NCBI RefSeq assembly: GCF_016820655.1
Contig: NZ_WSFT01000053.1
Span: 310,001 to 374,000 of the forward strand
Direction: 5' to 3'
DNA: 64,000 nucleotides
From: Anaeromonas frigoriresistens
Lineage (GTDB): Bacteria; Bacillota; Clostridia; Tissierellales; SIT17
The notes under the pieces were generated by a model. That model was not told the DNA's origin. It did not search any database and saw nothing but the letters and a program-made list of their open reading frames with translations. Shown piece after piece: positions 18,028 to 26,114 of this stretch (positions are counted from its first letter, which is position 1; each line of letters opens with the position of its first letter). The translations under genes were made by a program, and so were the position numbers.

Positions 18028-19342
18028 CTATTTCACCTTCCAAGGTCCATGTCTTAGCTTTTAAGATCTTAACATTTACTATTTTACCTATGAGATCATC
18101 TCCGCCTTTAAAATGAACTAATCTATTAGTGTCAGTTCTACCTGATAATTTTGTAGAATCATTTTTACTAAAGTCCTCCGCTAATACCTTTACAGTTTTT
18201 CCAATTAGTTCTTTATTTCTCTCAAAACTAATAGGATGTAAGGTATCTAATAATTTTTGAAATCTTTGATGCTTTATTTCATCAGGAACTTGATTCTCCA
18301 TATCTGCAGCAGGAGTACCCTCTCTTATTGAATATAAGAAAGTAAATGCTGAATCAAATCTAGCTTTTCTAACTACCTCTAATGTATCTTCAAAATCTGC
18401 TTCTGTTTCTTCTGGAAACCCTACTATTATATCAGTGGTAAGGGATATATCTGGGATTTCTTTTCTTATTTTTTCAACCAAGCTTAGATATTGTTCTTTA
18501 GTATATCTTCTATTCATTTTCTTTAATATTCTATTACTTCCTGACTGAAAAGGTAAATGCAAATGATTAGATACCTTCTCACAAGTCTTTATAGCATTAA
18601 TAAGGTCATCTGATAAATCCTTAGGATGAGATGTCATAAACCTAATTCTTTCTAAGTCATCAATTTCATTTAACATATGCAGTAATTGAGCAAATGTTAA
18701 CTTACTATCGAGTGTTTTACCATAAGAATTAACATTCTGACCTAATAGAGTAATTTCTTTATAACCTTCTTTACTTAATTTTAATGCCTCTTCTAATATA
18801 TCTTCTGGTTCTCTACTTTTCTCTCTTCCTCTTGTATAAGGAACTATACAATAAGTACAGAAGTTATTGCATCCATACATAATATTAATAAATGCTTTGA
18901 AATCATATTTTCTTTTGGTTGGAACTCCTTCTACTATTTCTTCATTGTCCTCCCAAACATCCACTAACATATTCTTCTTTTGATCATGATCTTCTAATAA
19001 TTCAGGTAGCTTATGAATATTGTGGGTTCCAAATATTAAGTCCACATGAGAGTATTTTTCTTTGATGACTAATCTTACTTCTTCTTTTTGCATCATACAA
19101 CCACATATAGCTATAATTAAATTTGGATTTTCTCTTTTTAGCCTTTTTAATTCTCCTAGATTACCGTACACTTTTAGTTCTGCATTTTCTCTTACTAAAC
19201 AAGTATTGTATATAATTAAGTCTGCTTTTTCTTTATCACTAGTAGCTATATATCCTAAGGAATTTAGTATTCCTTCAATTTTTTCTGAATCATGCTCATT
19301 CATCTGACAACCCCATGTAGTTATAAGGTATTTTTTATTCAT
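18020..19342 (-). CDS. miaB: tRNA-2-methylthio-N6-dimethylallyladenosine synthase
   Basis: 440 residues. N-terminal cluster-binding domain ([13 protein letters not shown], with further Cys in NTCLVRENA and AICGCMMQ), radical SAM motif [11 protein letters not shown] (about residue 155), and a C-terminal TRAM domain. It adds the methylthio group to i6A37 made by MiaA. I place the start at 19342, 7 bp after TTAGGAGGA; the frame is open 13 codons further upstream without a ribosome site. It is the first gene of the series miaB-ricA-mutS-mutL-miaA-hfq. Confidence 0.97.
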   Translation of the reverse strand: MNKKYLITTWGCQMNEHDSEKIEGILNSLGYIATSDKEKADLIIYNTCLVRENAELKVYGNLGELKRLKRENPNLIIAICGCMMQKEEVRLVIKEKYSHVDLIFGTHNIHKLPELLEDHDQKKNMLVDVWEDNEEIVEGVPTKRKYDFKAFINIMYGCNNFCTYCIVPYTRGREKSREPEDILEEALKLSKEGYKEITLLGQNVNSYGKTLDSKLTFAQLLHMLNEIDDLERIRFMTSHPKDLSDDLINAIKTCEKVSNHLHLPFQSGSNRILKKMNRRYTKEQYLSLVEKIRKEIPDISLTTDIIVGFPEETEADFEDTLEVVRKARFDSAFTFLYSIREGTPAADMENQVPDEIKHQRFQKLLDTLHPISFERNKELIGKTVKVLAEDFSKNDSTKLSGRTDTNRLVHFKGGDDLIGKIVNVKILKAKTWTLEGEIDV

Positions 19343-19425
19343 TTTTATTCCTCCTAAATGATTCTGAACTATAGTATTCAATTATTCTTTATTATAACAA
19401 ACATTGAAAAAAAAAAGAAGTATCT

Positions 19426-19572
19426 ATGTGGTTTGAAAAGTTGAAAAAATAGTATATCATTTCAATATTTTGTGAAAATCATTTTTATGAAGTAATAGAA
19501 GAATATAATAACAGAAGAAATATTGTTTATAATTCATTAAATGATATGGAACTTGCTAGCTATTATAAATAA
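19426..19572 (+). pseudogene. Small reading frame interrupted by an amber codon
   Basis: From the ATG at 19426 a 48-codon frame runs to TAA at 19572 and is broken only by TAG as codon 9 (19450-19452). The part after the stop is rich in charged and aromatic residues and ends MELASYYK. A plus-strand terminator lies 35 bp downstream, which fits a once-transcribed small gene. The ribosome site (AAGAAG) is weak. Its length and helical look recall Spo0E-type phosphatases, but the SQELD motif is absent, so I make no family call. Confidence 0.3.
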
Positions 19573-19586
19573 AAACAAAAAAAATA

Positions 19587-19633
19587 ACACCTAAAAGGTG
19601 TCAACTAGAGGAAGAATATCTTCCTCTTTTTCT
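19587..19633 (+). terminator. Tandem hairpins, the second a plus-strand terminator
   Basis: Hairpin 1: ACACC/GGTGT (19587-19591/19597-19601). Hairpin 2: a perfect 9-bp stem 19607-19615/19619-19627 followed by TTTTC. There is no T run on the minus side, so it serves the plus strand. Confidence 0.6.
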
Positions 19634-19638
19634 TATGT

Positions 19639-19788
19639 TTAATATTCTTGCTTTAATACTCTTTCATATATTTCGCATTTGTCTACATTACAACATCCAT
19701 CAAGGTTATGTATACAAGTTATAGCACCACATTTCTTCAATCTACTTACTTGTTCCCTATTCGTATTATTAATAATATTTTCTTTCAT
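19639..19788 (-). CDS. Cysteine-rich 49-residue protein
   Basis: Short gene with strong signals: TAAGGAGGA 7 bp before the ATG at 19788 and a near-consensus promoter (19809-19838). The product has a helical, polar N-terminus and five cysteines (20, 25, 32, 33, 38; C-x4-C-x6-CC-x4-C), with His27, then a charged tail ending KQEY. There is no signal peptide or membrane segment, so it is probably cytoplasmic, and the Cys/His spacing suggests metal or cluster binding (inference). I do not recognise the family. It is encoded between miaB and an unknown gene, and is transcribed alone. Confidence 0.75.
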   Translation of the reverse strand: MKENIINNTNREQVSRLKKCGAITCIHNLDGCCNVDKCEIYERVLKQEY

Positions 19789-19808
19789 ATACATTCCTCC
19801 TTAACTAA

Positions 19809-19838
19809 ATTATAACATTTCATATTAAATAATGTCAA
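19809..19838 (-). promoter_or_regulatory. Near-consensus sigma-A promoter of the Cys-rich gene
   Basis: On the minus strand: perfect TTGACA (19838-19833), an 18-bp spacer, perfect TATAAT (19814-19809). One of the strongest promoters in the window. Confidence 0.85.
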
Positions 19839-19952
19839 GTATAAATTCAGAATTTTGCAATTTGTTTTAAGTCTTAATTCATATATATGGAATATAAGCT
19901 AACAAACAACCTTTTTATGCATAATAAAGAATGGTATGTTGCAAAACAAAAA

Positions 19953-19980
19953 AATAGAAATAGTTAATACTATTTCTATT
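19953..19980 (-). terminator. Terminator of the 241-residue unknown gene
   Basis: A 12-bp stem (19953-19964/19969-19980) with loop TAAT, followed on the minus strand by a T7 run. It overlaps the stop codon at 19976. Confidence 0.85.
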
Positions 19981-20701
19981 GGATGAAATCATTTAGTGTA
20001 AATTTTTCATTTGTTCTCTTATTTAGTGTTTTTAATATCTTACACATAATAAACTCTTCATCATTTATAATTTTTATAGGTTTATTTGTATTATTCATAG
20101 GTTTAAGATAAAATACTACTTTCTTTTCTTCGTTTTTTTCTATAGATAAAATTCCCTTTTCGTATAATTTTATATTAGCTAAAACCAAAGTTGGAAAATT
20201 AATTTCTCCAAAATCTTTAGTGTCTATATTTTGAAGTTCGAATTTACTAAAAGCCATTAACATAGTGATTAATTGTTCTAATGTTGTTTCTGATATATAA
20301 AAGTTATCAAAGTTTCTTTCTTTTATTACCTCTGAAACATATTTTTTTATTGACAACTTTGGATATATAGCTAAATAACCCTTTTTCACTTCTATAGGTT
20401 TAAATACATCATAAAATTTTTTAATAAAATCTATAGTTAGATGATACTCATCAATATTTGCATTAATTTTTTTATCTATATTTTGTATATATTCTGTACA
20501 AACTAAAATTAGTAATTTTTTTATATCCCGTTTTTCAAATAAAGTATCAAAATATATTTCTTTCTTTATATATATTGGATCTATATGATTCATAATATAT
20601 ACGATTTTATTAAATTCATATATATCTTTTCTTATAATATCTTTTTCATCTTTATTTAATAGATAATTTAACTGTGTTTTATAATCTATTTGAGAGTTCA
20701 T
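19976..20701 (-). CDS. Uncharacterised 241-residue protein
   Basis: A real gene: AAGGAGGATC lies 6 bp before the ATG and a strong terminator follows. The product is soluble-looking, with no signal peptide, membrane helix or obvious catalytic motif. It is rich in Lys, Ile and Asn, with alternating helical segments (for example KKLLILVCTEYIQNIDKK, about residues 75-92) and a probable small beta region near residues 195-215. I do not recognise a family. It is monocistronic, between the Cys-rich gene and a K+ channel gene facing away. No function is proposed. Confidence 0.7.
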   Translation of the reverse strand: MNSQIDYKTQLNYLLNKDEKDIIRKDIYEFNKIVYIMNHIDPIYIKKEIYFDTLFEKRDIKKLLILVCTEYIQNIDKKINANIDEYHLTIDFIKKFYDVFKPIEVKKGYLAIYPKLSIKKYVSEVIKERNFDNFYISETTLEQLITMLMAFSKFELQNIDTKDFGEINFPTLVLANIKLYEKGILSIEKNEEKKVVFYLKPMNNTNKPIKIINDEEFIMCKILKTLNKRTNEKFTLNDFIQ

Positions 20702-20856
20702 ATTTAGATCCTCCTTCTATATTATTTTCTGTAATCTTTTAAATATTATAGTGCTAGGAAAATACTATATTTAGATTAAATTAAACATTAAGCTAAATAT
20801 AAACTTATAATCCATTAAAATCATAAGCAGATATATCCATCAAATGTATTTAAAAG

Positions 20857-20878
20857 TTATAAAAAGAGATTTTTATAA
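20857..20878. repeat. Perfect 9-bp inverted repeat upstream of the K+ channel gene
   Basis: Arms 20857-20865 and 20870-20878 with a GAGA loop, 38 bp before the channel start. It could be an operator or a leader hairpin; the sequence is only A/T, so chance is possible. Confidence 0.35.
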
Positions 20879-20915
20879 GATAATAATATTAAGGAAAGGA
20901 TGTTGAATTTTAACT

Positions 20916-21932
20916 ATGCTGTTACTTAAAAAATTACATCTATCAATGCAAAATACAAAACTTTATAAATCTTTAGCAATTGTTCTAGCATTCATAATGA
21001 CTTCTTCTTTCTTGTTTTATTTTTTTGAAGTAGAAAAGAACCCTAAGATTGACAATATAGGAGACGCTTTTTGGTGGGGTTTCGTTACCAGTACTACAGT
21101 AGGATATGGAGATATATATCCTGTTACACAAATAGGTAGAACAATAGCTATATTAGTAATGCTTATAGGCATAGGTATATTTGGTTTTATAACAGCTTCT
21201 TTTGCTTCATTATTTGTTGAGGAGAACTTAAAGAGAGGGATGGGACTAGTGGATGTAACTTTTAAAAATCATATTATAATAATTGGTTGGAATTATAGAT
21301 CAAAATCCATTATTGAAGAATTAATTAACGAAGATGATAATATTAAAATAGCAATAATAGATAATATAGATGAAAATCCCTATAGAAATAAAAATATTTC
21401 ATACATTAAAGGAAATCCATGGAAAGATAATGTACTAGAAAGAGCTAATATTAAACATGCAAAAACAATAATTGTTTTAGCAGATAGAAAATTAGAAAAT
21501 CCCGAAATGATGGATGCTAAATCTGTTCTCACATGTTTAGCAGTAGAGAAATTAAACAAAGATGTTTATCTTGTTGCAGAAGTAGTCGATCATAATAATA
21601 CAACTCATTTTTTAAGGGCAAATGCAAACGACATTATAATAAGTAATGAAATAGAAAGTAAAGTCTTAGTAAGAAGTATATTATATAAGAGTGTAAACAA
21701 AGCAATTAAAGAACTTATAACAAACTCATATGGTTCTGAATTATATGAAACTTTAGTACCAAAAGAATATATTAATAATAAATACATAGATGTCTCTTCC
21801 GATCTATTACACAGAGGTGTTACTTTAATAGGTTATTTTAGAGATGGAAATACTTATTTAAGTCCAAAGCTAGACACCATTATAAAAGAAAAAGATATAC
21901 TTGTTTATATTGCACCAGAAAAAGTTCTATAA
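20916..21932 (+). CDS. Two-TM potassium channel with cytoplasmic RCK (TrkA-N/TrkA-C) domain
   Basis: 338 residues. TM1 (about 17-40), pore helix and selectivity filter TTVGYGD (about 65-71), TM2 (about 80-105), then an RCK NAD-fold domain starting NHIIIIGWNYRS (about 118) and a TrkA-C-like end from about 250. The layout matches MthK-type ligand-gated K+ channels. Start choice is awkward: the best ribosome site (AAAGGATG) lies 15 bp before the ATG at 20916, while an in-frame ATT at 20907 is at better spacing. The gene ends 6 bp inside the convergent pdxR-like gene. Confidence 0.92.
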   Translation: MLLLKKLHLSMQNTKLYKSLAIVLAFIMTSSFLFYFFEVEKNPKIDNIGDAFWWGFVTSTTVGYGDIYPVTQIGRTIAILVMLIGIGIFGFITASFASLFVEENLKRGMGLVDVTFKNHIIIIGWNYRSKSIIEELINEDDNIKIAIIDNIDENPYRNKNISYIKGNPWKDNVLERANIKHAKTIIVLADRKLENPEMMDAKSVLTCLAVEKLNKDVYLVAEVVDHNNTTHFLRANANDIIISNEIESKVLVRSILYKSVNKAIKELITNSYGSELYETLVPKEYINNKYIDVSSDLLHRGVTLIGYFRDGNTYLSPKLDTIIKEKDILVYIAPEKVL

Positions 21933-21953
21933 CCCTATATTGTTTATAGAACT
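21924..21953. terminator. Bidirectional hairpin in overlapping 3' ends
   Basis: A 10-bp stem (21924-21933/21944-21953) with a 10-base loop. The arms contain the ends of the K+ channel and the pdxR-like gene, which overlap by 6 bp. Confidence 0.65.
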
Positions 21954-23366
21954 ATTTATTATACGATTTTTTTCATCTTTGATAAATTGATCTATTAATT
22001 CAAATAATCTAATTATACCTTTTTCTAAGTTAGTTTTATTAATTGAAGCAATATTAATACGAAAATATTCTATATCATATATATCATTGTAAAATCTAGA
22101 TCCAGAATAAATTAAAATCTTATTATTTTTAAGATAACTTTCCAATCTTTGAGAAGAATAACCATCAGGTAGTGAAAACCAAAAATTGAATCCTCCCGAA
22201 GGTCTATAATATCTTAAGTACACAGGTTTATATTTCTTAATATATTCTTTTGTAAGATTATATTTATCATTATAAATATTACTTATTTTTTGTATATGAT
22301 CCTTCCATAAACCTTCTTTCAAATACAAAGCAAATACTCTTTGAATAAATCCAGAAGTAGATATATCAGAGAATTGTTTTCCTAATAAAAATTTATGCTG
22401 CAAACTAATAGGTAATATAGCAAACCCTAGTCTTATTCCAGGCATAAAACTTTTAGAAAAACTTTTCAAGTATATAACCCTATTATTTTCATCTAAGCTC
22501 TTTAATGGTTTTAGTCTTTGATTATTAAATATAATATCACTTATATAATCATCTTCTATAATGTAAGCATCATACTTTTCTGCTAATTTAAGTATGGATA
22601 TTTTAGTTTCTTCAGAGTATGAAAAACCTGTTGGATTTTGATAAATAGGCATGACATATATTATCTTTGGTCTTAATATTTTTATCTTTTGTTCTAAATT
22701 AATTAAATCTATACCATCTCTATCTACTGGAATTTCTACTATTTTTGCTGACCTAGACTTAAAAGAATATAGTGCACCTGAGTAAGTAGGACTTTCGGTT
22801 ATTACAGTATCTCCATAATCTACTATAGTTTTACTAATAATGTCTATTCCTTGTTGTGCTCCTGAAATTATTTGTATGGACTCTAACGGCACCTGAATAC
22901 CAAGTTCCTCTAGATAACAAACTATGGCATTTCTTAATGGTAAATACCCTTTACTATCTTGATAATCAAAAGCTATACCTCCATCTCTATCTACTACTTT
23001 ATTCATTAACCTTTTAAAATCATTTACAGGAAATAAGTCTGAATTACTAGTTATATTTGTAAAATCATATAATATATCAAGAGATATATCATTATTTTGA
23101 TCTTTTTTCTGAGGATAAATTTTATTTACATAAGTACCACTGCCTAACTTCTTATATACATAACCCTCTTCCTCTAATAGCCTATATGCATTTACTACCG
23201 TAGAACTATTTATTCTTAATAATTTAGATAGTTCTCTTATTGATGGTAATTTCCCATTTGAATTTAAAATATCCTTATCTATCATATTTCTTATTTCGTT
23301 ATACAATTGAATATATATAGGTTTATTTTTGTCTTTATCTAATATAATTTTAGAAAATATATCCAT
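21927..23366 (-). CDS. MocR/PdxR-family regulator (GntR helix-turn-helix fused to aminotransferase fold)
   Basis: 479 residues. A GntR winged helix is at the N-terminus (PIYIQLYNEIRNMI, LPSIRELSKLLRINSSTVVNAYRLLEEEGYV). A class I aminotransferase-like domain follows with SGAQQGID (about 165), YQNPTGFSYS (about 245), EDDYISD and the PLP lysine in KSFSKSFMPGIRLGF (about 305). Such proteins sense PLP or amino-acid adducts; PdxR controls pyridoxal synthesis. No pdxST genes are nearby, so the target is open. The ATG follows GGAGGG. Confidence 0.9.
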   Translation of the reverse strand: MDIFSKIILDKDKNKPIYIQLYNEIRNMIDKDILNSNGKLPSIRELSKLLRINSSTVVNAYRLLEEEGYVYKKLGSGTYVNKIYPQKKDQNNDISLDILYDFTNITSNSDLFPVNDFKRLMNKVVDRDGGIAFDYQDSKGYLPLRNAIVCYLEELGIQVPLESIQIISGAQQGIDIISKTIVDYGDTVITESPTYSGALYSFKSRSAKIVEIPVDRDGIDLINLEQKIKILRPKIIYVMPIYQNPTGFSYSEETKISILKLAEKYDAYIIEDDYISDIIFNNQRLKPLKSLDENNRVIYLKSFSKSFMPGIRLGFAILPISLQHKFLLGKQFSDISTSGFIQRVFALYLKEGLWKDHIQKISNIYNDKYNLTKEYIKKYKPVYLRYYRPSGGFNFWFSLPDGYSSQRLESYLKNNKILIYSGSRFYNDIYDIEYFRINIASINKTNLEKGIIRLFELIDQFIKDEKNRIINSSINNIGL

Positions 23367-23395
23367 TTAACCCTCCATTAATATATACAAGATTA

Positions 23396-23938
23396 CTATT
23401 TCTTTTTTCTTTTGAAAAATAGAAACTTCTTGCTTTCTAAACTATTTAATTTTTCTTTTAATTTAATTATCTCATAGCTTTTCTCTTTTAGTTTTAATTT
23501 TAATTTAGCATTTTCAGTAATTAATATATCTTTATCTTTATCTACTTGTTTATTTATTAATTCAATAATTTCTTCTTTCAAATCTTCTAAAACTAAGGTT
23601 TCCCTTTCCTTTGCTTCTATTATATCAGCTGAGTGCAAATTTATACCAGGTTTCTTTTTAGTTTCGTTCATAAGAACAGTAACACAAGCTTCATTTGTTC
23701 CATTCTCAATAAGATCAGGGGATTTTAATATTAGTTTAATCTGTTTATTTGAATATCCCTTCTGTTGTAAATTCTTTATTTTTTTTAATAGCTCAATTTC
23801 CATATCAGTATAAAATCTATGATTCACTTCATTTCTGGGTATTTCTAATTCAAACTCTTTTTCATAATATCTTAACACATGATTTTCATATCCTAAAATA
23901 TCAGAAACCTCTGAAATACTTAACTTTCTATCATCCAT
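23396..23938 (-). CDS. MerR-like DNA-binding protein with C-terminal coiled coil
   Basis: 180 residues. Residues 5-70 form a MerR-type winged helix (LSISEVSDILGYENHVLRYYEKEF, NHRFYTDMEIELLKKI, GYSNKQIKLIL). After a linker, a coiled coil (about 110-170) ends in a basic-aromatic tail FLFFKRKKK. No ligand-binding domain or metal cysteines are seen. The start at 23938 follows AAGGAGGTAGG. The layout recalls Bacillus RacA, which anchors origins to the cell pole, but sequence similarity cannot be judged here; an ordinary MerR-like regulator is equally possible. Confidence 0.75.
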   Translation of the reverse strand: MDDRKLSISEVSDILGYENHVLRYYEKEFELEIPRNEVNHRFYTDMEIELLKKIKNLQQKGYSNKQIKLILKSPDLIENGTNEACVTVLMNETKKKPGINLHSADIIEAKERETLVLEDLKEEIIELINKQVDKDKDILITENAKLKLKLKEKSYEIIKLKEKLNSLESKKFLFFKRKKK

Positions 23939-24065
23939 ATTCCTACCTCCTTTTATTATATACTTTCTTTTTATATTTAAAAATTCCTTCACAAAAATAT
24001 CTACTTATTTTTACATTTTTAAATATAATTCTACAAATCAATAAGGCAAAGTTTTCTTGTTAACA

Positions 24066-24096
24066 AAAAAAAACAACCATAATGGTCGTTTTTTTA
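24066..24096 (-). terminator. Terminator of the M42 peptidase operon
   Basis: A stem around 24073-24078/24084-24089 (one G-U pair on the minus strand) extended by A/T pairs and followed by a long T run on the minus strand. Confidence 0.75.
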
Positions 24097-25092
24097 TAAA
24101 TTAAATTCTTTGTTTATTAATTCTTTAAGTAATAGTATTGAATTTTCCACATCTTCTTTATTTATTGTCTCATTAGGTGAATGAATATATCTTGTAGGTA
24201 TTGATATAACACCGGAAGGAACTCCTTCTCTAGATAGGTGTATTGATCCTGAATCAGTACCTCCATATTCTAATACCTCCATTTGATATTTAATTTTATT
24301 TTCTTTTGCAGTATTAACCATAGCCTCTTTAATTTTAGGATGAACAATAACTGATTTATCCATTACTTTAATGGCTGTACCTTTTCCTAATCCAACTGCA
24401 AATCTCTTTGACTTTGGTGTGTCGCCTGTTCCAGTTATATCTACAGCTATACCTATATCAGGATTAATTTTATATGCTGAAGTTTTCGCTCCTCTTATGC
24501 CAAGTTCTTCTTGCACAGTGAAAGTAAAGTATACGTCATTATTTGTGCCTTCTAAGCGTTTTAATGCTTCAATCATTACATAGCATCCTATTCTATCATC
24601 TAAACATCCTGAGGTGATTCTCGAGCCCTCTTCATAATATTCACTAAGATATACACATGAATCTCCTACATTAACTTTCTTTTCCGCTTCTTCTTTATCT
24701 TTAGCTCCTATATCAATGTAAAGATTTTCTAATTTCAATTTGTTTTTGTCCTCTACATTTTCATTTGATATAACTCCTATAGTTCCATTTTCAAATATAA
24801 CTCTTTGACTAATACTTAATAACGAGGATATGCCTCCAATATTAGTAAATCTTAAAAATCCTTTTTTATCTATATCAGTTATCATTAATCCGATTTGATC
24901 CATATGCCCTGCTATCATTATCTTCTTACCGGAACCTTTTTTTCTAGCAATTAAATTACCTAGATTATCAATTTCTATTTCATCTACATAATCTTTAATT
25001 TCATTAATTATTAATTCTCTAACCCTTTCTTCATTTCCCGATGGTGAGAAAGTCTTAACAAGATTTTTTAATAAATCACTATTAAATTCCAT
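24094..25092 (-). CDS. M42 family metallopeptidase (third of three)
   Basis: 332 residues of the M42 glutamyl-aminopeptidase/deblocking aminopeptidase family, which form large tetrahedral zinc (or cobalt) peptidases that trim short peptides. Metal and catalytic motifs are intact: AGHMDQIGLM, CLDDRIGCYV, TVQEELGIRGA, DITGTGD and RYIHSPNE. Its start codon overlaps the previous peptidase stop by 1 bp. Tandem paralogues with different N-terminal halves suggest different peptide preferences or mixed assemblies (inference). Confidence 0.93.
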   Translation of the reverse strand: MEFNSDLLKNLVKTFSPSGNEERVRELIINEIKDYVDEIEIDNLGNLIARKKGSGKKIMIAGHMDQIGLMITDIDKKGFLRFTNIGGISSLLSISQRVIFENGTIGVISNENVEDKNKLKLENLYIDIGAKDKEEAEKKVNVGDSCVYLSEYYEEGSRITSGCLDDRIGCYVMIEALKRLEGTNNDVYFTFTVQEELGIRGAKTSAYKINPDIGIAVDITGTGDTPKSKRFAVGLGKGTAIKVMDKSVIVHPKIKEAMVNTAKENKIKYQMEVLEYGGTDSGSIHLSREGVPSGVISIPTRYIHSPNETINKEDVENSILLLKELINKEFNL

Positions 25093-26114
25093 TAATTAAT
25101 ACCTCCCTCTAATATTTTTTTGATAGAAGCTTGCAATAAATTATAAGCATTTTCATAATCACTTTTATTTATGACACTAACTGGTGTGTGAATATTTCTA
25201 CAAGGAACTGATATTGTAGCTGTTTTAACTCCTTCTTTTGAAAGGTGGATAGTTCCTGAGTCATTACCTCCAACACTAGTTTTTCTATATTGATATTTAA
25301 TATTGTTTTCATGGGCTACTTTAATTAATAAGTCTCTTAATTCTTTATTAAAATAAGTAGTTCTATCCATAAGAGATATTGCTGGACCTTCTCCTAATCT
25401 AGTAGCTTGTAAGTGTGTATCACTATTTTCTAAATCTGCACAAGTTGTACCTTCTAGTATGATAGCTATATCTGGCTCTATTTTAAATGCAGCAGGGCCC
25501 GCTCCTCTAAGACCTACTTCCTCCATTACAGTAAATGCACCATATATATCGAATTCATTATCAGTTTGTAACAACTCAATAAGTAAAGCACATCCTATCC
25601 TATCATCTAAAGCTTTTGCCTTGATTAGATTATCACCGAATTCTCTAAAGTCGCTATCAAAGCTAATATAATCACCAATTTTTATTAATTTTTCTGTTTC
25701 CTCTTTGGAGTAAGTTCCTATATCAACATATAACTGTTTTAAATCTAATGCATTCTTTCTTTCCTTAGCCTTCTGAAGATGTATTGGTTTAGCTCCAATA
25801 ACTCCATCAATTTTCTTATTACCTACCTTTACTCTTTTTGACACTAGAATTCTTTTATCTATACCACCAACAGGAATGAATTTAATCAGTCCACTATCAT
25901 CAATATCAGATACCATTAAGCCTACTTCATCCATATGAGCTGCAATTAATAATCTTGGCCCTTTTACGTTCCCTTTTTTGTAAACAATTACATTTCCAAT
26001 CTTATCTATCTCATAATTATCTACATGATCCTTTATCTCTTCAATGATAATATCTCTTACTTCCTTCTCATTACCAGAAACACCACTGGCTTCAGTTAAT
26101 CTTTTTAATAACAT
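25092..26114 (-). CDS. M42 family metallopeptidase (second of three)
   Basis: 340 residues. The M42 motifs are AAHMDEVGLM, ALDDRIGCAL, TVMEEVGLRGAG, a Glu-containing ILEGTTCAD, and RNIHTPVS with the last metal His. It carries EGTTCAD where the first and third paralogues have a DV/DI segment, a change near the fifth metal ligand that separates M42 subgroups. The start lies 10 bp inside the upstream paralogue. Part of a three-gene translationally coupled unit. Confidence 0.93.
   Translation of the reverse strand: MLLKRLTEASGVSGNEKEVRDIIIEEIKDHVDNYEIDKIGNVIVYKKGNVKGPRLLIAAHMDEVGLMVSDIDDSGLIKFIPVGGIDKRILVSKRVKVGNKKIDGVIGAKPIHLQKAKERKNALDLKQLYVDIGTYSKEETEKLIKIGDYISFDSDFREFGDNLIKAKALDDRIGCALLIELLQTDNEFDIYGAFTVMEEVGLRGAGPAAFKIEPDIAIILEGTTCADLENSDTHLQATRLGEGPAISLMDRTTYFNKELRDLLIKVAHENNIKYQYRKTSVGGNDSGTIHLSKEGVKTATISVPCRNIHTPVSVINKSDYENAYNLLQASIKKILEGGIN

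Noticed and set aside
19426-19572. Pyrrolysine or selenocysteine read-through of the in-frame stop
   Set aside because: The stop is TAG, not TGA, and there is no evidence for a Pyl system in the window; pseudogene is simpler.
19426-19572. Spo0E-like phosphatase
   Set aside because: The diagnostic SQELD motif is missing.
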